From Amia ocellicauda (taxonomy: Eukaryota > Chordata > Actinopteri > Amiiformes > Amiidae), in assembly GCF_036373705.1 (NCBI RefSeq), contig NC_089851.1, positions 23,515,470-23,579,469 of the forward strand: a stretch of DNA of 64,000 nt. The letters are read 5' to 3'. The translations under genes were made by a program, and so were the position numbers. Positions within the stretch are counted from its first letter, which is position 1. Every line of letters starts with the position of its first letter. Below the pieces are notes generated by a model. The model did not search any database and was not told the DNA's origin. It worked only from the letters and a program-made list of their open reading frames with translations. Positions 21,481 to 61,699 of the stretch are shown piece after piece.

Positions 21481-22037
21481 TGAAGTTTGTACATATTGCG
21501 TATTGGACGAGGAAGGGCCCTCTAAAGGCCTAACTGGAAAAGGCCTTGTATTTTTTCGGCTTTGTCACGGCTCAAACATGTGTTTTTATTCCGGCTTAAA
21601 ACGTATTTATTATTATTATAATGAGAGGCGACAACGTCCCACTTCACCATAGTAAGCGCTAATAGTCGTAAACTAGGAACCACTGTCGTAAAAATAGGAC
21701 GCCTGCGTAACTCGTCATGCCGTGTCGTAAAGACTCCTGCAAGTGTCGTGGTGCGGATTTTTTTTTATGATCTTTCTGGAGGGGGGAATGGTTACAGTTC
21801 AAAATGTTTCGTGTTGAATAAACAGGATTTTGCCCCACTCACGGGGGGAATCGCACAGAAACAGGATCAGAGCGCCTCCAACAAGAGCTGAAAGAAAGTA
21901 GTGGGGTGCCAACCGTGCGCAAATCCGAGCTTAAATGTGCATTTTCTTCTGAAGCTGTTTTGATATCCAGGCTCCCTGACGGTGTGTTGATGTGTTGACT
22001 GTAAAGTGTAAGCGAGGGCAGTGCGTCAGCATACAAG
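21480..22037 (+). promoter_or_regulatory. MARCHF6 promoter and 5' UTR region
   Basis: CpG density rises here (GGACGCCTGCGTAACTCGTC, CCGTGTCGTAAAG, GCGAGGGCAGTGCGTCAGC) just before the MARCHF6 start codon. No TATA box is convincingly placed. The transcription start cannot be fixed from sequence. Confidence 0.5.
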
Positions 22038-44818
<22,781 letters not shown>

Positions 44819-47800
44819 AGGCAACTCTGTGAGGTGTCAGTTGCACTCTGACCTCCTGGCATTTGGACTCTTATTCACAGTCCTCAGTTGGCTTCCTTCT
44901 GTTCTGTGCTGATGTTTCTATTGCTTCACATCCAAGTTTCAGGCATCCTCCTTCCTTGTCTTATCTTGCCCTGCTTGTAAGTGCTGCCTGAGAACTGTAC
45001 ATGTGTAAATAGATGAAAAATAACCCTTAAACAAAGGAAAAAAAAAACCTGGATTAAAGAATGTGCATTGTACATCTTAAAACAAATGTATATTAATTTA
45101 TTAAATCTAGTTGTCACTTTATTTTGTGGACTCCTGTTGTTCTCTCGGAAAGAGACACGGTGTGACTAACGAAATTGCTGAGGAAGCACGACTTTACACT
45201 TTCTTTAGATCGTCTTTAACCATCGAAGGAACCTTCCTTTCTTTTTGAAGTACTAAATGAAAAAGAAGATCCAATACCTAGTGAATATGTCTGCCTTTCT
45301 ATCAAAGATTGGGTGGGAGTTTTAGTTCTTGTATTTTTAAGGGGAAATGTCTGTTCTTTTTTCTTTTCATATTAAAGTTTTTAAGTCACAACTGAGACAA
45401 TCAAAGTCAATGTACAGGTATGTCTCGATGTGTAGGAGCATATGAAACAGTATTAACTGTATTAAGTATTATTATTATTATTATTTTTTTAACGGTGAAC
45501 CGATCCTTCATACAAAGAACCTCTTTATTTATGTGCAGGTACATTCTCCAAAACATATTAATGAATACACTATAATGCATATGAAACGCTTCAACACTGA
45601 CATACCACAAGGCACACTTGAATTATCCTTTTATTTTATTTTAAGCCTATCTTTAGATGTTCTTTTTAGCCTGCATTGAATAATAAAGCAATCTGAAATA
45701 ATGGCAACATCCGCAATAGTGTAGCAATAGTTAAATAAAGTGTTACATAAATATATATATTTTTGAAGTTAGGTCCATTTATGATGCAAGACCATTTGGA
45801 TGTGCATCTTCAACTATATGATAAATGTTTGTGTATAAAATCCCGTTTGTGGTATGTATGGTCTTATCACGGCATGATTCTTAGTGTCAAACTGGTTTTA
45901 CAACATGGTCTATCTTTTGCCTTTGCTGTTATTTAATGACATTCATGGTTTACATAGTTTGTGTAATGAATCAATTACTGACAATTCTAAGGAAGCAAAA
46001 ACTACATTGTCCATCCATTTTAATGATTGATGGATTAATTCTTAGGGGTTTTTGTTTGTTTGTTTGATTTGTTTTTAATGGTACTTTGCTTCAGTCTTTA
46101 ACATAGACCAGTATGGATTAATAACCATTAGTTGCACAAGATAAAAAAAGTTATGGGTTCTGGTTGATGGAACCCCTAAAACCTCATGGGGAAAATAGAA
46201 ACGTGGTATTTTGTGAGTTTAAATAATTTTGTGCACACAACAGATCTCTTGAGCAATAGATAGTAAGCAGGGTAACAATACATTAGCTGCTAACTGGATC
46301 TATACTGCTGGGGGTCCCTGAACAACCCGAATTTAGATTTAACTATTCAAATTAAAGATTATTACATTGTATGAAGGTGCTGTCACTTGTTTACCTAAGG
46401 TTGACTTTATTAACTACATATAATCATATAACTATAGCGTTACTGCTGTGTGAAATGTAAATGCATGTCCTTGCTTTAGCAAATGGAACAATGGCATTTA
46501 CAAAACTTCCTAAATATCCTATATTGTACTGGTATATAGGCCTTTTTAATTAGTATTATATAAATTCATTGTTGACAAGCAAAGATCTGGTAATTAAGTT
46601 GACCTTCCTTTACATTTTGAGAGAAACCCTGTATGGTTTTGAAATATTTTAAAGGAATACATGTGGATACTGTAATACTCTGAAAAGCCTTTAAATGTGA
46701 AGTGAAGTTGGGTAGGTGCTATTGTCCATGATCTTTACTGCAGCTAGAAACATCTTGTAAACCAAAAGGTACTATCTAATGCTCAATAGATAATTCACAC
46801 ACATACACCCCCATGTCACATGTGATGTTCTATAATTAAATTGTAATTGCCAATTTTAAAACCTTCCCATTAACCAAAGTGATCAACACCATTAGATTAA
46901 AGGGAATGGAAGTATAGATTGCAGTATAGGAGTGCATCAGATGTGATGAATAAATGTTGTTTCATGCTGCATCCTAGTCTTAGATTATATGGCAATGATC
47001 ATGATTTGATTTTCTCAATCACATTTCTAAGGACAAAAAAATTGAAAGCTTATGGTGGATGCTGTAAATATGTATTTTCAGGAATTCTAGAATTAAGGCT
47101 GATCTGTGTTAATATGATTCATGTTTTAAAGCATCAAAGGATTTCCTTCAATGCATAGGTTATGCAAGTGACCTTACATGTACAATACAGTGAAGCAGTG
47201 ATACTTTTTGCTTTTAGGGTTTTGTTTTAATGTTAGCTCCCTTCCCTGCAAAATGTTTTTATTTTTATATGTATAATGAAAGGTGCATGGCTGTAAAGTT
47301 TTATGGAAAAAAGTCTTAACACAATGCAGGACATGTAATGATGTGGTCAGCTTTTTTGGTAATTTGCTTACTTGGATTGCTTTTCTGAACAAAATAATTG
47401 CTTTAGCATTGCTGTCTTCCCTCTGATAAGCATGCTCGAAAAAGCAGAGAAATAATTACTATCAACTTGAACATACAAGTGTCAGGTTCTGAATCTTAAA
47501 CAAGCAAAAAAAATGTTTAAGAATTATAGCATTGTTATTTTAAATTGTAAATTTCCACCCCCAGCATGTTTGTGTGAGTATTAATTGGGAATGTATAAAC
47601 TGCACAGCTGGGGGTTCGTTGACCACTTAGATGTAAATGTTAATAATACAAAACAAAACAAAACAAAAACATTTTTACATTTATAACCTGTATTAAATAA
47701 TAATGGATAAGATGTGTGCTTTCTGTTTTCATTTTTGTAGGGCAGTGGAATTTCATTCCTGTACTGTGCAGTTCTCTCCTGTAGGCACTTGCTCATAGTT

Positions 47801-48420
47801 TATACTGTTTCCAGTCAAAGTGTTGTATTTCAACTACAGGGTGTCCGATAAGTCTGGAATCATAGGGGAAAATAAATTAATATTTATCTTGTATTCATCA
47901 TTCACCGTGTGATTCCTGACTGGCCATCTCATTTGAATTTGTGTATCGGGATTGATGGTGGACACACTGAGCACGTTCTGTGAATAAAGGCATTTGTATT
48001 GCCATTTTTATAATGTTTTCTATGATTCCAGACTTGTGGCACACCCTGCACACACAAATCTTATGATTTTTGTTTAAATTGCATTTGCCTGCTGATGAAG
48101 AACAGCTGGCTACTGTACTAGGCCTACACACTTAATACTTTTTTACTGCACCATCTGAAGAAAGGTGAGGAAATTACTTATAACTGAGAAATTCTGATAG
48201 AAATGCATTTGTTTAACTGTAAATCAAATACAATTGTGTCAGTTTTTGAGTGGTTTAAATTACTTTACAAGTTGTTCTTGTGAGTTACTGTAAGTTATTT
48301 TTACGGAAGTTAAATTATGCATTAATCATGACATTAGCAACAAGTAATTACAATTTTTGGGTGTAATACTTGTCTGATTTTGCTAAGTTTATTTTTTTGT
48401 GTGAGAGTAAGTAAATAAAG
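44819..48420 (+). other. marchf6: MARCHF6 3' UTR and downstream
   Basis: No exon follows the stop at 44,816-44,818. Candidate polyadenylation signals are ATTAAA (about 45,373) and AATAAA (45,682-45,687, 45,734-45,739, 48,414-48,419). The AT-rich sequence with no ORF beyond chance fits a long 3' UTR. The real end cannot be chosen without transcripts. Confidence 0.5.
47837..48048. mobile_element. 212-bp MITE with CAGGGTGT ends
   Basis: The left end CAGGGTGTCCGATAAGTCTG and the right end, read backwards as CAGGGTGTGCCACAAGTCTG, are inverted repeats of about 28 bp that continue GAATCATAG. The interior has no coding capacity. TA precedes the left end, but CA follows the right end where TA would be expected. 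CAGGGTGTCC-type ends are known from mariner-like elements. Confidence 0.72.
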
Positions 48421-48619
48421 GTTATTTGTTTTTAAGCTTTGGTCTTTCTGTTGCATGAATTGTGGATTGCTTATGTAGCCAGTAACTAATTTTCCACATA
48501 AAACCCTGATTTATCTGACCAGGTAAACATTTTAGCACACAAATGGCATGCAGCATTGGTACACTTTTAAAAACATTTATGCTGTGCATATTTTACTTCG
48601 GCATGTAAGTGTGCAAATG

Positions 48620-49522
48620 CTAATAAATGGTAGGGGGTGGAATGATGTCCTCATTTTTTGGAGTAAGAGGAGATTGCAATTTTATTCCAAACTTCTCTTT
48701 AACAGTGTCTGGGATCTCCTCGTCTGACAGCTCCATGGTGGTCTTTATCACGTCTCCTCCACCGTCAGATGAATACCGGGTGATTATTAGTTTGCGGCCT
48801 ATATAAGTAATCCTCCCATTGGGCATGAGAAGAGAACAGAGTGACTTGCAGTAGAAAAGCGAACTGGGGGAGGTCTGATGGTAATGACACATTGCCTTGA
48901 ATTCCTCCAGGTGACGTGGTTGAAGAGTGAATTTATACAGCTGCAACCAGCCAACCTGTTGCTCTTCTTTCATCAGCTCCTCTTGGTGTCCATATTCTGT
49001 TTTCTGTCCCCTCCCATTTTCTTGTCCTTGCCCTTTCATAACAGTCTCCAGGAAAATGGTTTCTCCCTGATGCCGGAGTTGAAACACGCCGTTTCCCTGC
49101 TTCAGAGGCCCGTGAGTCTCCAGTGACAATGGAAGCTGGAAGCCTTCTCCAAAGCCTACGTCACAGAGCCATCTCTGCCCCTCTAGGGCCACCAGGATGA
49201 TGAGGTGGTCAAAGGGAGGCCCATAGCAACCAGTAATACTGTTGCGAACCTGGGCAGAAAGCAGGGTGACTTCAAACCCCATCTGGGACAGTAACCACGA
49301 GAAAATCCCATTGATCTCGAAGCAAAACCCTCCACGACGCTGCTTAACAACTTTGTCATAAATCAATGGCCTTTCCAACAAGATTTTCCCTCCACTGTGA
49401 ATGGTGAGGTTTTCAAAGGGCACAGACAACAAGTGGCGAAGATGTATTTGTTGCAGTGCCTCCAGGGTGGGCTCCACTGGTCCTGTATAATCAATCCTTC
49501 TCAAGTACTCGCCTACATCCAT
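48620..49522 (-). CDS. nat: Arylamine N-acetyltransferase
   Basis: 300 aa on one exon, like vertebrate NAT1/NAT2, whose coding region is also undivided. It transfers acetyl from acetyl-CoA to arylamines and hydrazines through a cysteine intermediate, in the cytosol. The catalytic triad is complete: C67 in RRGGFCFE, H106 in PPFDHLI, D121 in WLCDVGFGE. N-terminal YLRRIDY and VPFENLTIH are family hallmarks. Residues about 165-187 form a charged, Gln/Glu-rich loop where the family varies in length. The start at 49,522 gives the expected N-terminus. An acceptor just upstream (minus-strand ctgtttcag, 49,552-49,560) and a donor near 49,757 suggest a noncoding first exon. Fish have several lineage-specific NAT copies, so NAT1 versus NAT2 is not meaningful here. 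Confidence 0.95.
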   Translation of the reverse strand: MDVGEYLRRIDYTGPVEPTLEALQQIHLRHLLSVPFENLTIHSGGKILLERPLIYDKVVKQRRGGFCFEINGIFSWLLSQMGFEVTLLSAQVRNSITGCYGPPFDHLIILVALEGQRWLCDVGFGEGFQLPLSLETHGPLKQGNGVFQLRHQGETIFLETVMKGQGQENGRGQKTEYGHQEELMKEEQQVGWLQLYKFTLQPRHLEEFKAMCHYHQTSPSSLFYCKSLCSLLMPNGRITYIGRKLIITRYSSDGGGDVIKTTMELSDEEIPDTVKEKFGIKLQSPLTPKNEDIIPPPTIY

Positions 49523-49756
49523 TCTAGAGCGAGTGAAAATGGCAAATACCTGAAACAGTTCAAAACAGGCAATAGATAGAGCAAGAAAGACACAGGCCCT
49601 TATTGTGAACTTCAGATGAATTGCATTGAGAGCGCTAACAGAAGGGTTTTACTTTTTAGATACATACACAATAGTGAACAAAAGTTAACTTAGGTGTTAA
49701 ACACTTTAAGACTAAGGTATTACTATTTAAATAAAACAAGGACATATTTCCTTACC

Positions 49757-50379
49757 GATCAGCAGTGAGAATAGTTACTTTCGTTTTGTTAAGGATTTGA
49801 GCTTTCTATTGAACTTTTCTGTCGTTTCTAAACCCCACCTAGTGACAAAACAACAGAACAGCACTAATGAAAGGTTGTAATGCGCTAAACTGAATCAGTG
49901 AACTATCTACTCCGCTAATAGTTTGGCATTTCTATATATATATATATCAACAGTTTGTATCTAAAACCAATACAATGTTGCTTTCTAAATGACTAAACTA
50001 TGCAGACAACAGGGCATGGGCAGCTCATGTGTTGTATTTGGCGTCTCACAACAAGCGCGCACACAGATCAGCAATCCCTCGTCATGTGATATCACCAGCG
50101 GCCAAGGTGGCGTTCGAGCTGCGCAGATGCTGGCCGTTCTGCGCGGATCTGCACTACTCCGCCAATGGGATCGGCGGGATTCGGTAGATCTGCGGAAATC
50201 TGCGCAGCAAAGAAGCCGCGCTCACGCGTTCAGCGGATCACATGACAGACGGGCTCGGGGTTGCTTAGCAGCGCGCAGTAACAGCAGTTTTTCAACAGAC
50301 AGACAGACAGACAGACAGACTTACTGACTGCGCTTTTACATCTCCTGCCCAGCTGTTTAACCGGAGAAGACACCCACAG
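49757..50379. promoter_or_regulatory. Divergent NAT / ROPN1L promoter region
   Basis: The first noncoding NAT exon (minus, donor near 49,757) and the first noncoding ROPN1L exon (plus, donor CACAG/gtaaaa at 50,379/50,380) face away from each other. About 49,990-50,300 is CpG-rich, with a CCAAT (50,162-50,166), an X-box-like GTTGCTTAGCAGC (50,260-50,272) and a short CAGA repeat (50,295-50,320). RFX factors bind X-boxes to drive ciliary genes, which fits ROPN1L. Confidence 0.6.
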
Positions 50380-51128
50380 GTAAAAAAACAACCTTATTAC
50401 ATTGACATTAAGCCCTGTCTGTGTGGATATGCATATGCAGGACGTCCAAACGCAACGCTGTGCTGTCCAGAGTAACAACATCCACATTCACCTGTACAAT
50501 CTGCGGATCAAGACAATCCACTTATAGCAACACCATTAGCTTTTAAAAACAACTCCGCAACTGTGCACGTTTGTTTGCTAACTTGTACCATCTCTGCCAC
50601 TCCTATTCAAACAAAAGTTGGGCCTCCGAAAGTGCATAATTGCAACCAACGTTTTGGTACTAAAAAGGACAGGATCCATCATGGTTTTCACCTGTTATTG
50701 TGAGGGACAGCATCTTATGAGGTGGATTAATTTAAATGTGAAGTTTGTCTATGTATCAGTATGTTCATTGATTGATTCTGTGGGCCGTAATTACTCACAG
50801 GAAAAGCCGTATCTTTAAATGGCATGGAGACTTTTAAGGCAGTGAAAATCCACTGGAGACTCAATCCAAAACTCTTTTATGATACAGTTGTTGCCTTTTC
50901 TAACCCAGAAAGAAGGCAAGGTCCCATTTTGGTGTGTGTCTGCAACAGGCAGTTTTCATCAAAGCAGGTTGCAAGTTACTTTATCAGAATTCAATTAGGA
51001 CTTTACCACTGTGATTGTGTTTTTTGCACAGAGAAGAAAAGCTATTCTGTGTATCCTGTCTGGCAGAATCAACCCACTGTGACCATAAAGAAAATCTATA
51101 CCTCATTATTCCTTTCTGGATTTGTTAG

Positions 51129-55412
<4,284 letters not shown>

Positions 55413-58400
55413 GAGGTCGCAGAAAGAAGCAGATGAGTACAGAAAGGCTAAACGAGTTGAGATTCAGAGCATAGCTCACAATTCCCAGTACTCAAGAGAT
55501 TATAAAGGAAAGTGGAACTAAGGAACCAATATTAAACTCAAAGTCAAATGTTTCAATTAACTTTTGTTTGTATATTTACTTATTTACAGTTAGAAAAAAT
55601 GTTCTACACAAACACATTTTCCAGATATAAAGCACTTAGCCCTTTGAGTGTCACATCTCTTCCTGGTTTGTTAACTAATCAAAGCAGGTTTACTCAACTA
55701 ATAGCCAGCCAGTTCCACATTTTTTCCAGCTGGTTTAATTTTAGACTGTTCTTAAAAATAAGTTGAGTTGTGGACTGACCCAGGATCGTTTCCTACGCTA
55801 TGGTGACTAAGTTTGACACAAATATCACAAATAACATTCACATTCATGGACTGGGTGTGTTTTCTATTTGTATCAGTTTGCTCAGAATAAGCGTGAGGTT
55901 TTAAAGGCACATGAGTACAGCCTATTGATCCTAACATTTTGGGGAAACCTGAAATTCAAATTAAATGTATTTTTCAGACTCAAAGCATTATTTTAGGTAA
56001 AAATAGTAATGTATGCATTAATCTCAAAAAGTTTTATGCACAGATGTAATGCACAGGAGAATACAGACTGGGAGATGCCAGCAACTGCTGCAACGGTCCC
56101 CTGGGGAAGACCCGGAGGATGGGAAATGCAGGTGGATAAGGATAAGAGTATCACCACCACAGGGATAGCATTGCCTCTCTGAGTGGCAGGCTCCAGGTCA
56201 TGTTTAGATCATCCAGTAGCTCAGTAATCGTGTGGCTGGCGAGTCTGCCTGTTTCTGATTTGTTCTTTTGATTTTGGTGAGGATACAATGTTTTTCCCAC
56301 ATTGCCTTTTAAAAGATTGCTGATTGTAAGTGTCACTAAGGCTGGCTGCTTTAGTGCATCTCCATTTAATGCAATCTCCACCCTATTGTTGCACCTTTTT
56401 TGGATAAAAAAAATAATGATCAACGCTTTATCCAAAAAGACAAATTATTTCTGCAAAGCAGTTCTTTAAAGCATGCAGAAGTCATTGTGCTTGTTCAGGA
56501 CATTTCACCGATATGTACGGCTCTTAAAACATGTGCCATTCTTTAGGATGTCTAGCCCTACACGTTCTGGCTAATTTTAATGTTTTAAAAGCGCTTTATG
56601 TTTCTCAGAGAATATAAATATATAAGTAACTGGAGATTCATATGAGCCACAATAGAAATGCAGGAAAACCCCTAATGAATCTTAGGAAGCATTTAACCTG
56701 TTTTCTTTTGTATCTCCTATCTGGACCCATAAAAGGCAGGTCTCCTCCGCACATACATTGTGTTATGCAAGTGCTTCTGCTCCATTTGCAGCACTTACAG
56801 TATTTATTCAGTCCTTAAAAATCTCTGAAAGGCTGTCGGCTCTGGACTGTCAAGTGGTGATAACTGTCTTTGTAGCTGTAAACGTGTTGAGCACCCATAC
56901 TATAAAAAGAGATAAGCTCTAGCCTAACAGACTGCTCAATTCTATAGCTCAGGGCCCTGCCTTACATATTCCCAGACACAATGCTGCTTTGCCAGCACTT
57001 GATAAGGCTTAAAAAGTTGTCATTGTTCTTCTATACAGTTCATGTACACATACCTACATTTTAAGGCCTGTACATATACCAGTACAGCAATGCACCCTGT
57101 CGCAAATGCAAGGATTCAAGGAAAGCTATTTTATTACCACAGATATCTCATGTTCCGGAACCAATAGAACACCTCGGGAATAGTCTAATCTAGTCAGAAT
57201 GGCAATGGTGCTGTATTAGTCTAGCCGTCTAGCAAATAGATTTCAGCAGCCTCTAAGCCCATGCCTGAGCCCACACCTTATTAAACAGGCCTACATTGTA
57301 AACCGTTATCATTTGCCAGTCATTCAGTTTATGCAAAATAACTGTACTTATCAGCAGTAGGTTTAAGATAATGCAACAGATGTACCGTTCTAGTTGGACG
57401 TATTTATATAATTCATTTGAAAACAATATTGTTTAGATTAACTAATAAATCACATAACATCTTTGCAGAGCTTGTTGAGCACCGTTTCACCCTAGAGAAA
57501 ATGGTCAAGATTACAGCTGATTAAACTATTTTAAGATCTGCATGGATACCAAAAAAAAAAGGATGTTTTGAGGATTCTCTGAAAATAAATACCTAGTGGT
57601 GGAACTTTTGCAAGGCCAATGTAACCTTTCAGAGGAATTGATTCCCTTTGCTGTCAACATTCCATAATTCCGCATTAGGGATGTTATGCGGCAAAGCAGC
57701 CTAGATCCCCTATATCAGTTTCAAGCCGAGCCCGCTGATGAATATTGGGCTTCTGCCAAGTGTCTTGAGCGCTGCTTATTGCTAAATGGGAATGTCATTT
57801 ATGTAGATCAGTTGAATATTATATATATTTTTAATTTTATTGTATTTTTAAAACCAAGGACAATATACAATTCGTATAGAAGACATGGATGAGGGCAGGT
57901 AATCTCTGTTGTGCAGAATAATGTGAGTCCTATGACTGAAAGAACTCTTCAGCCAGGAGCTTCATTTCATGTCTTTGCTCTGTTGAACAGCCACAGTAAG
58001 ATGGGTCTCCTTTTTTTAGCTCTGTAGCACAGATCCACAAATCACAAATGAAACCTGCGATCCGTTCATTTATTTTTTTACAGTATATCATTACAGATGA
58101 TTGCTCCTCACTGTCCCATTTCTTTTAGGCATACATTAGTTCACCTTTGTGCACTTTTAAAATATAAGGCATTTGTCAATATTTATAATAATTAAAAATA
58201 AAACTAATTACAGATGAAGACAAATCAAAAATACTCCCTATGTTTGATATAGTATGATGTTTTCTAAGATGCTTTTCAGTATGGGCATAGACAGGAATGA
58301 GACCTTAAATCCCAGTCCTACCACCATGGCAATACATCTTGTTGGCTTGTCCCTTGGTCAGTGGTTCATGAAAAGTAAAGCTGGAATTTTGCAATTACTC

Positions 58401-58739
58401 AGAGCTTTGACATAATTCACACTACATTCTGGAATGTTGTGTAAGGGCCCGGTTTATGGTTTTAGTGTTGTAGTTGTGAAATGGTGACATACCACATTAG
58501 GTATATTTACTGGACATTGTGTGCCTTCAAAATGATTGGGCAATACTTCCCGTCATGTAGTTTATGTATGTTTTCAAACTCTATCCACTTCCAGCAGTTG
58601 AAATAGCTATAAACATGAAATCTTGTCATCAGGGTGCCGCATGTTGCATTCTTGAAAAATTAATCACTGTATAATTTGTAGCCATGCAGGGGTTTCCAGC
58701 ACTAACACAGGGGTAACATGTTTCTTCCCCTCTGATCAG
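55413..58739. other. ROPN1L 3' flank and gene-free DNA
   Basis: An ATTAAA at about 55,531 could end ROPN1L transcripts. I see no further exon, RNA gene or named repeat in this AT-rich stretch. Confidence 0.4.
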
Positions 58740-58821
58740 GTGGAAAGATTATATTGCCATTCGTTCAAACCTGCTGTCTGGAACACAGTACCTGCTCTTA
58801 GCATGGTTTCAAAGAATTACA
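58740..58821 (+). other. Candidate exon of unknown gene
   Basis: 82 nt between the acceptor tctgatcag and the donor ACA/gtgagt, open in one frame (WKDYIAIRSNLLSGTQYLLL and onward). No family recognised; it may be chance. Confidence 0.2.
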
Positions 58822-61181
58822 GTGAGTGGAGACATTGAAGGCTTTTGACAGATTACCTGTCAGCAATATCCTGAGACGGATGATTATAACATTTATTGTT
58901 TGATTGGGGTATAAAAATACATGATGCATCAAACAAAAAAGTCATATTTCTGGACGGTTACTTACTGATTGAGTAATTCACAGCTGTTGTGGATATACAA
59001 CCCTTGAAAGAGCCAGAATCATTTGTCTGTGTATTTGTATCCTGTGTGTAGGCAGTCTCTCAAGTTATTTTGTATTGATAACCTTTTAAGACTAATGATC
59101 CAAACACCACAACACTAAAGTACCCTGCGACTGGAAGCTTTAACTTAGATTATGTGTGCACAGGAGATTGTTATGAGTATCCTTTTCATGTGCATTAAGA
59201 GTTTATCTTGTTTTTAATCCAGTTGTGTGCATGCCCATGACATGCCCTGTGAGTGCTGGGTCAGGAGAGTTTGCAGGAAATGAGATCTGAGGATTTCCTG
59301 CTTCGAGGCTATGCTGCTCAGGGTCAGCTGTATTCAGCCAGGCAACGTTCCTGTGAAACTCATGTGCCCAAAGGGGAAATTCGACATCATGGAAACAGGA
59401 TCTCAGACCTGTACCTGAATCAAGTGAAATAATCATTATCGCTTTTATTTGCAAATAGAACTAATACACCATAGGTATAGTATGTCTTCAGCATCTGAAG
59501 AAATATAATTGAACAGTCATTGTGTCAATGTACACAGCAAATATAATCTAATGGCTCATTGCCAAGATATATTTATATTTAAAAAAAATGTTCATTACGA
59601 GCTAGAAATTTGATTTCCATGAACATTGAATTATCAATAAAATTATTAAAATGAATAACGTGTTAAGCGCATCATTTTATTTATTGATTGCTTTACTGGC
59701 AATTTTAATTTTTAACCTCACTAGTGAATTTCCACTATGTACTTTTGAGTAACATTGACTGCACAGATCAGGAGAGAAGGGTATAACATTCTATAAACCA
59801 CACGTTAGCAAACCAAAATCCTTCCTTATTTCTGTAATATAGCTACTAACCAATATGTATTTTAAATGGTTGGATCTGTTTGTTTAATTAACATTTAAAT
59901 CATTACAAGAAAATACTTACTTAGTATTCTATTAATCCAAAGTGTGTTATTTTCATGTATGTATTGAAAAGGTATAGCTGCTGCTGTAGGCCTATATTAT
60001 ATTGGAGCGGAAATTATTTTTATATTTTTCGGTTTTATTTTATGAACGTTTGTGACATTTCACATATGTTTTTTGGATCAATAGCATCAGTATACCCGTT
60101 CTCATTCAGTGACAAAAACACACCTTTATTTGAAAAACAACCACTTACCCAATAATATAACATTCTGATTAAAATGGACACATCTAGCCTAGGAATTCAG
60201 TTAACACATCTTCTTGATGGATTTATTATAGCAACTGCCAATCTGTCCACCCTGTCTTTCCAACAGTAATTCAGACAGCTTTAAAGCTTTCAGAATGGAG
60301 GTGAAAAATTAAAAGATAAAAAAATTACCCTGGAGGTTTATATGTCACTTTATATTTGTTACTCACTCCAGTGTAAATTGGTGGATAAGTTGACAAAATA
60401 AGATACATATTTTATCTTTTTTATTTTTATTTTTTTCAATTTTGTACAGATGTGTGTTCCAAATCTCTTCCAGAAATGTACTGTATTACAAATGTTAATG
60501 AGATCATTTCCATACAACAAATCCTGTCTCATTTTATCACACTATAATTCATTCAAATGATATACAATCAGACTGTTGTAATCAGAAGTTACTTGAGTTT
60601 GATTTATTCCCATCGTTTGCAGAAGGAAGCCTCGGAGTAAAGCCAGTTTGGGGAGGGTCAGACACCCTGGGATTGAGAGGAGAGTGTAGAAGTTTAGAAG
60701 TACAGCTTGGTGGGGAGGAGGGACCAAGATTTTTGTAGTGAGCAATATCGTATCGATATAAAGGCACTGAACCTTTTAGCACTGAAGCTCATATTTCAGT
60801 AATAACAAGTATCCTATGTTTGACCTTTTTCTAAATATGAGTTCCATGTGTGCAATAGTTGACCAACTGACAGACTAAATCCCCAGTCAGAGTTCCCTGA
60901 TGATTCTGAATTGGAAACCTTATGGAACTCTACAGTAATAAAATCACTGCTTTGAGATTATTTTTTTTTCCATGTGAGCTCAGAAAAGCAACATTCTTCA
61001 CTTATTGTAAAGGCATGCCTGTTAAATGTGAGGTGACGTTATCTGCCTCTTGTAAAAGTATGCAGAACAATTTTATATAAATCCTTAAAAGGGTTTGAAT
61101 TGTAGTTATAATCTCCCTGTTCAGTTTTAAAGGGCACAGTTGGATGTGCAAACGCCCTTATTTGTCTGCTCTTTCTTTCAG

Positions 61182-61251
61182 GAATCGTCAAGAAGGGATG
61201 GTGCAGCCATCTAACTTTGCCAATCTGGACGGTCTTGAAACGAGTGACTGA
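61182..61251 (+). other. Candidate terminal exon, possibly alternative for ROPN1L
   Basis: After the acceptor ctgctctttctttcag an open frame gives NRQEGMVQPSNFANLDGLET, then Ser-Asp and a TGA (61,249-61,251), followed by AATAAA at about 61,534 and 61,676. Its phase fits the ROPN1L exon ending at 54,372 (phase 2). It could therefore be an alternative 3' end, or the last exon of another gene. Confidence 0.3.
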
Positions 61252-61699
61252 AGCAAATACAGTTTCACATGATACAATGTTGCGACCAGTTTTGTGGCTT
61301 CTCATTTCCATGTGACATCCCGTGAACCAAACTGAAACAAATATGGATCTTTGCTGAGGATATTGATGTGGACAATTATATAAGTGACAACATAGAATAA
61401 TGGAAACAAGCTGTGCGGGAGGACATTATTTGTCACATAATAGGCTTCAGAAGTGTATCGATAAACAGCAGTGTTTGGAAATGCACAACTGCATTTTGGA
61501 TCAGGAATACAGTACAAAACTAACGCCATTTAAAATAAATAAAAAAACAAGAACGGTCTTTGGTAAAAATGGGTAAAGGGAAAAAAAAAAAATCCAAAAG
61601 CAAACATGAAGTATGTTTATCATGTATATTTATATAACGTATATATTTTTAAATGAAACTGAACTTATAATTTCAAATAAAAGACTTCTATTTAGTTTG

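Noticed and set aside
58740..61251. A full new gene after ROPN1L
   Set aside because: Only two exon-like blocks, in phases that do not join each other productively; not enough to call a gene.
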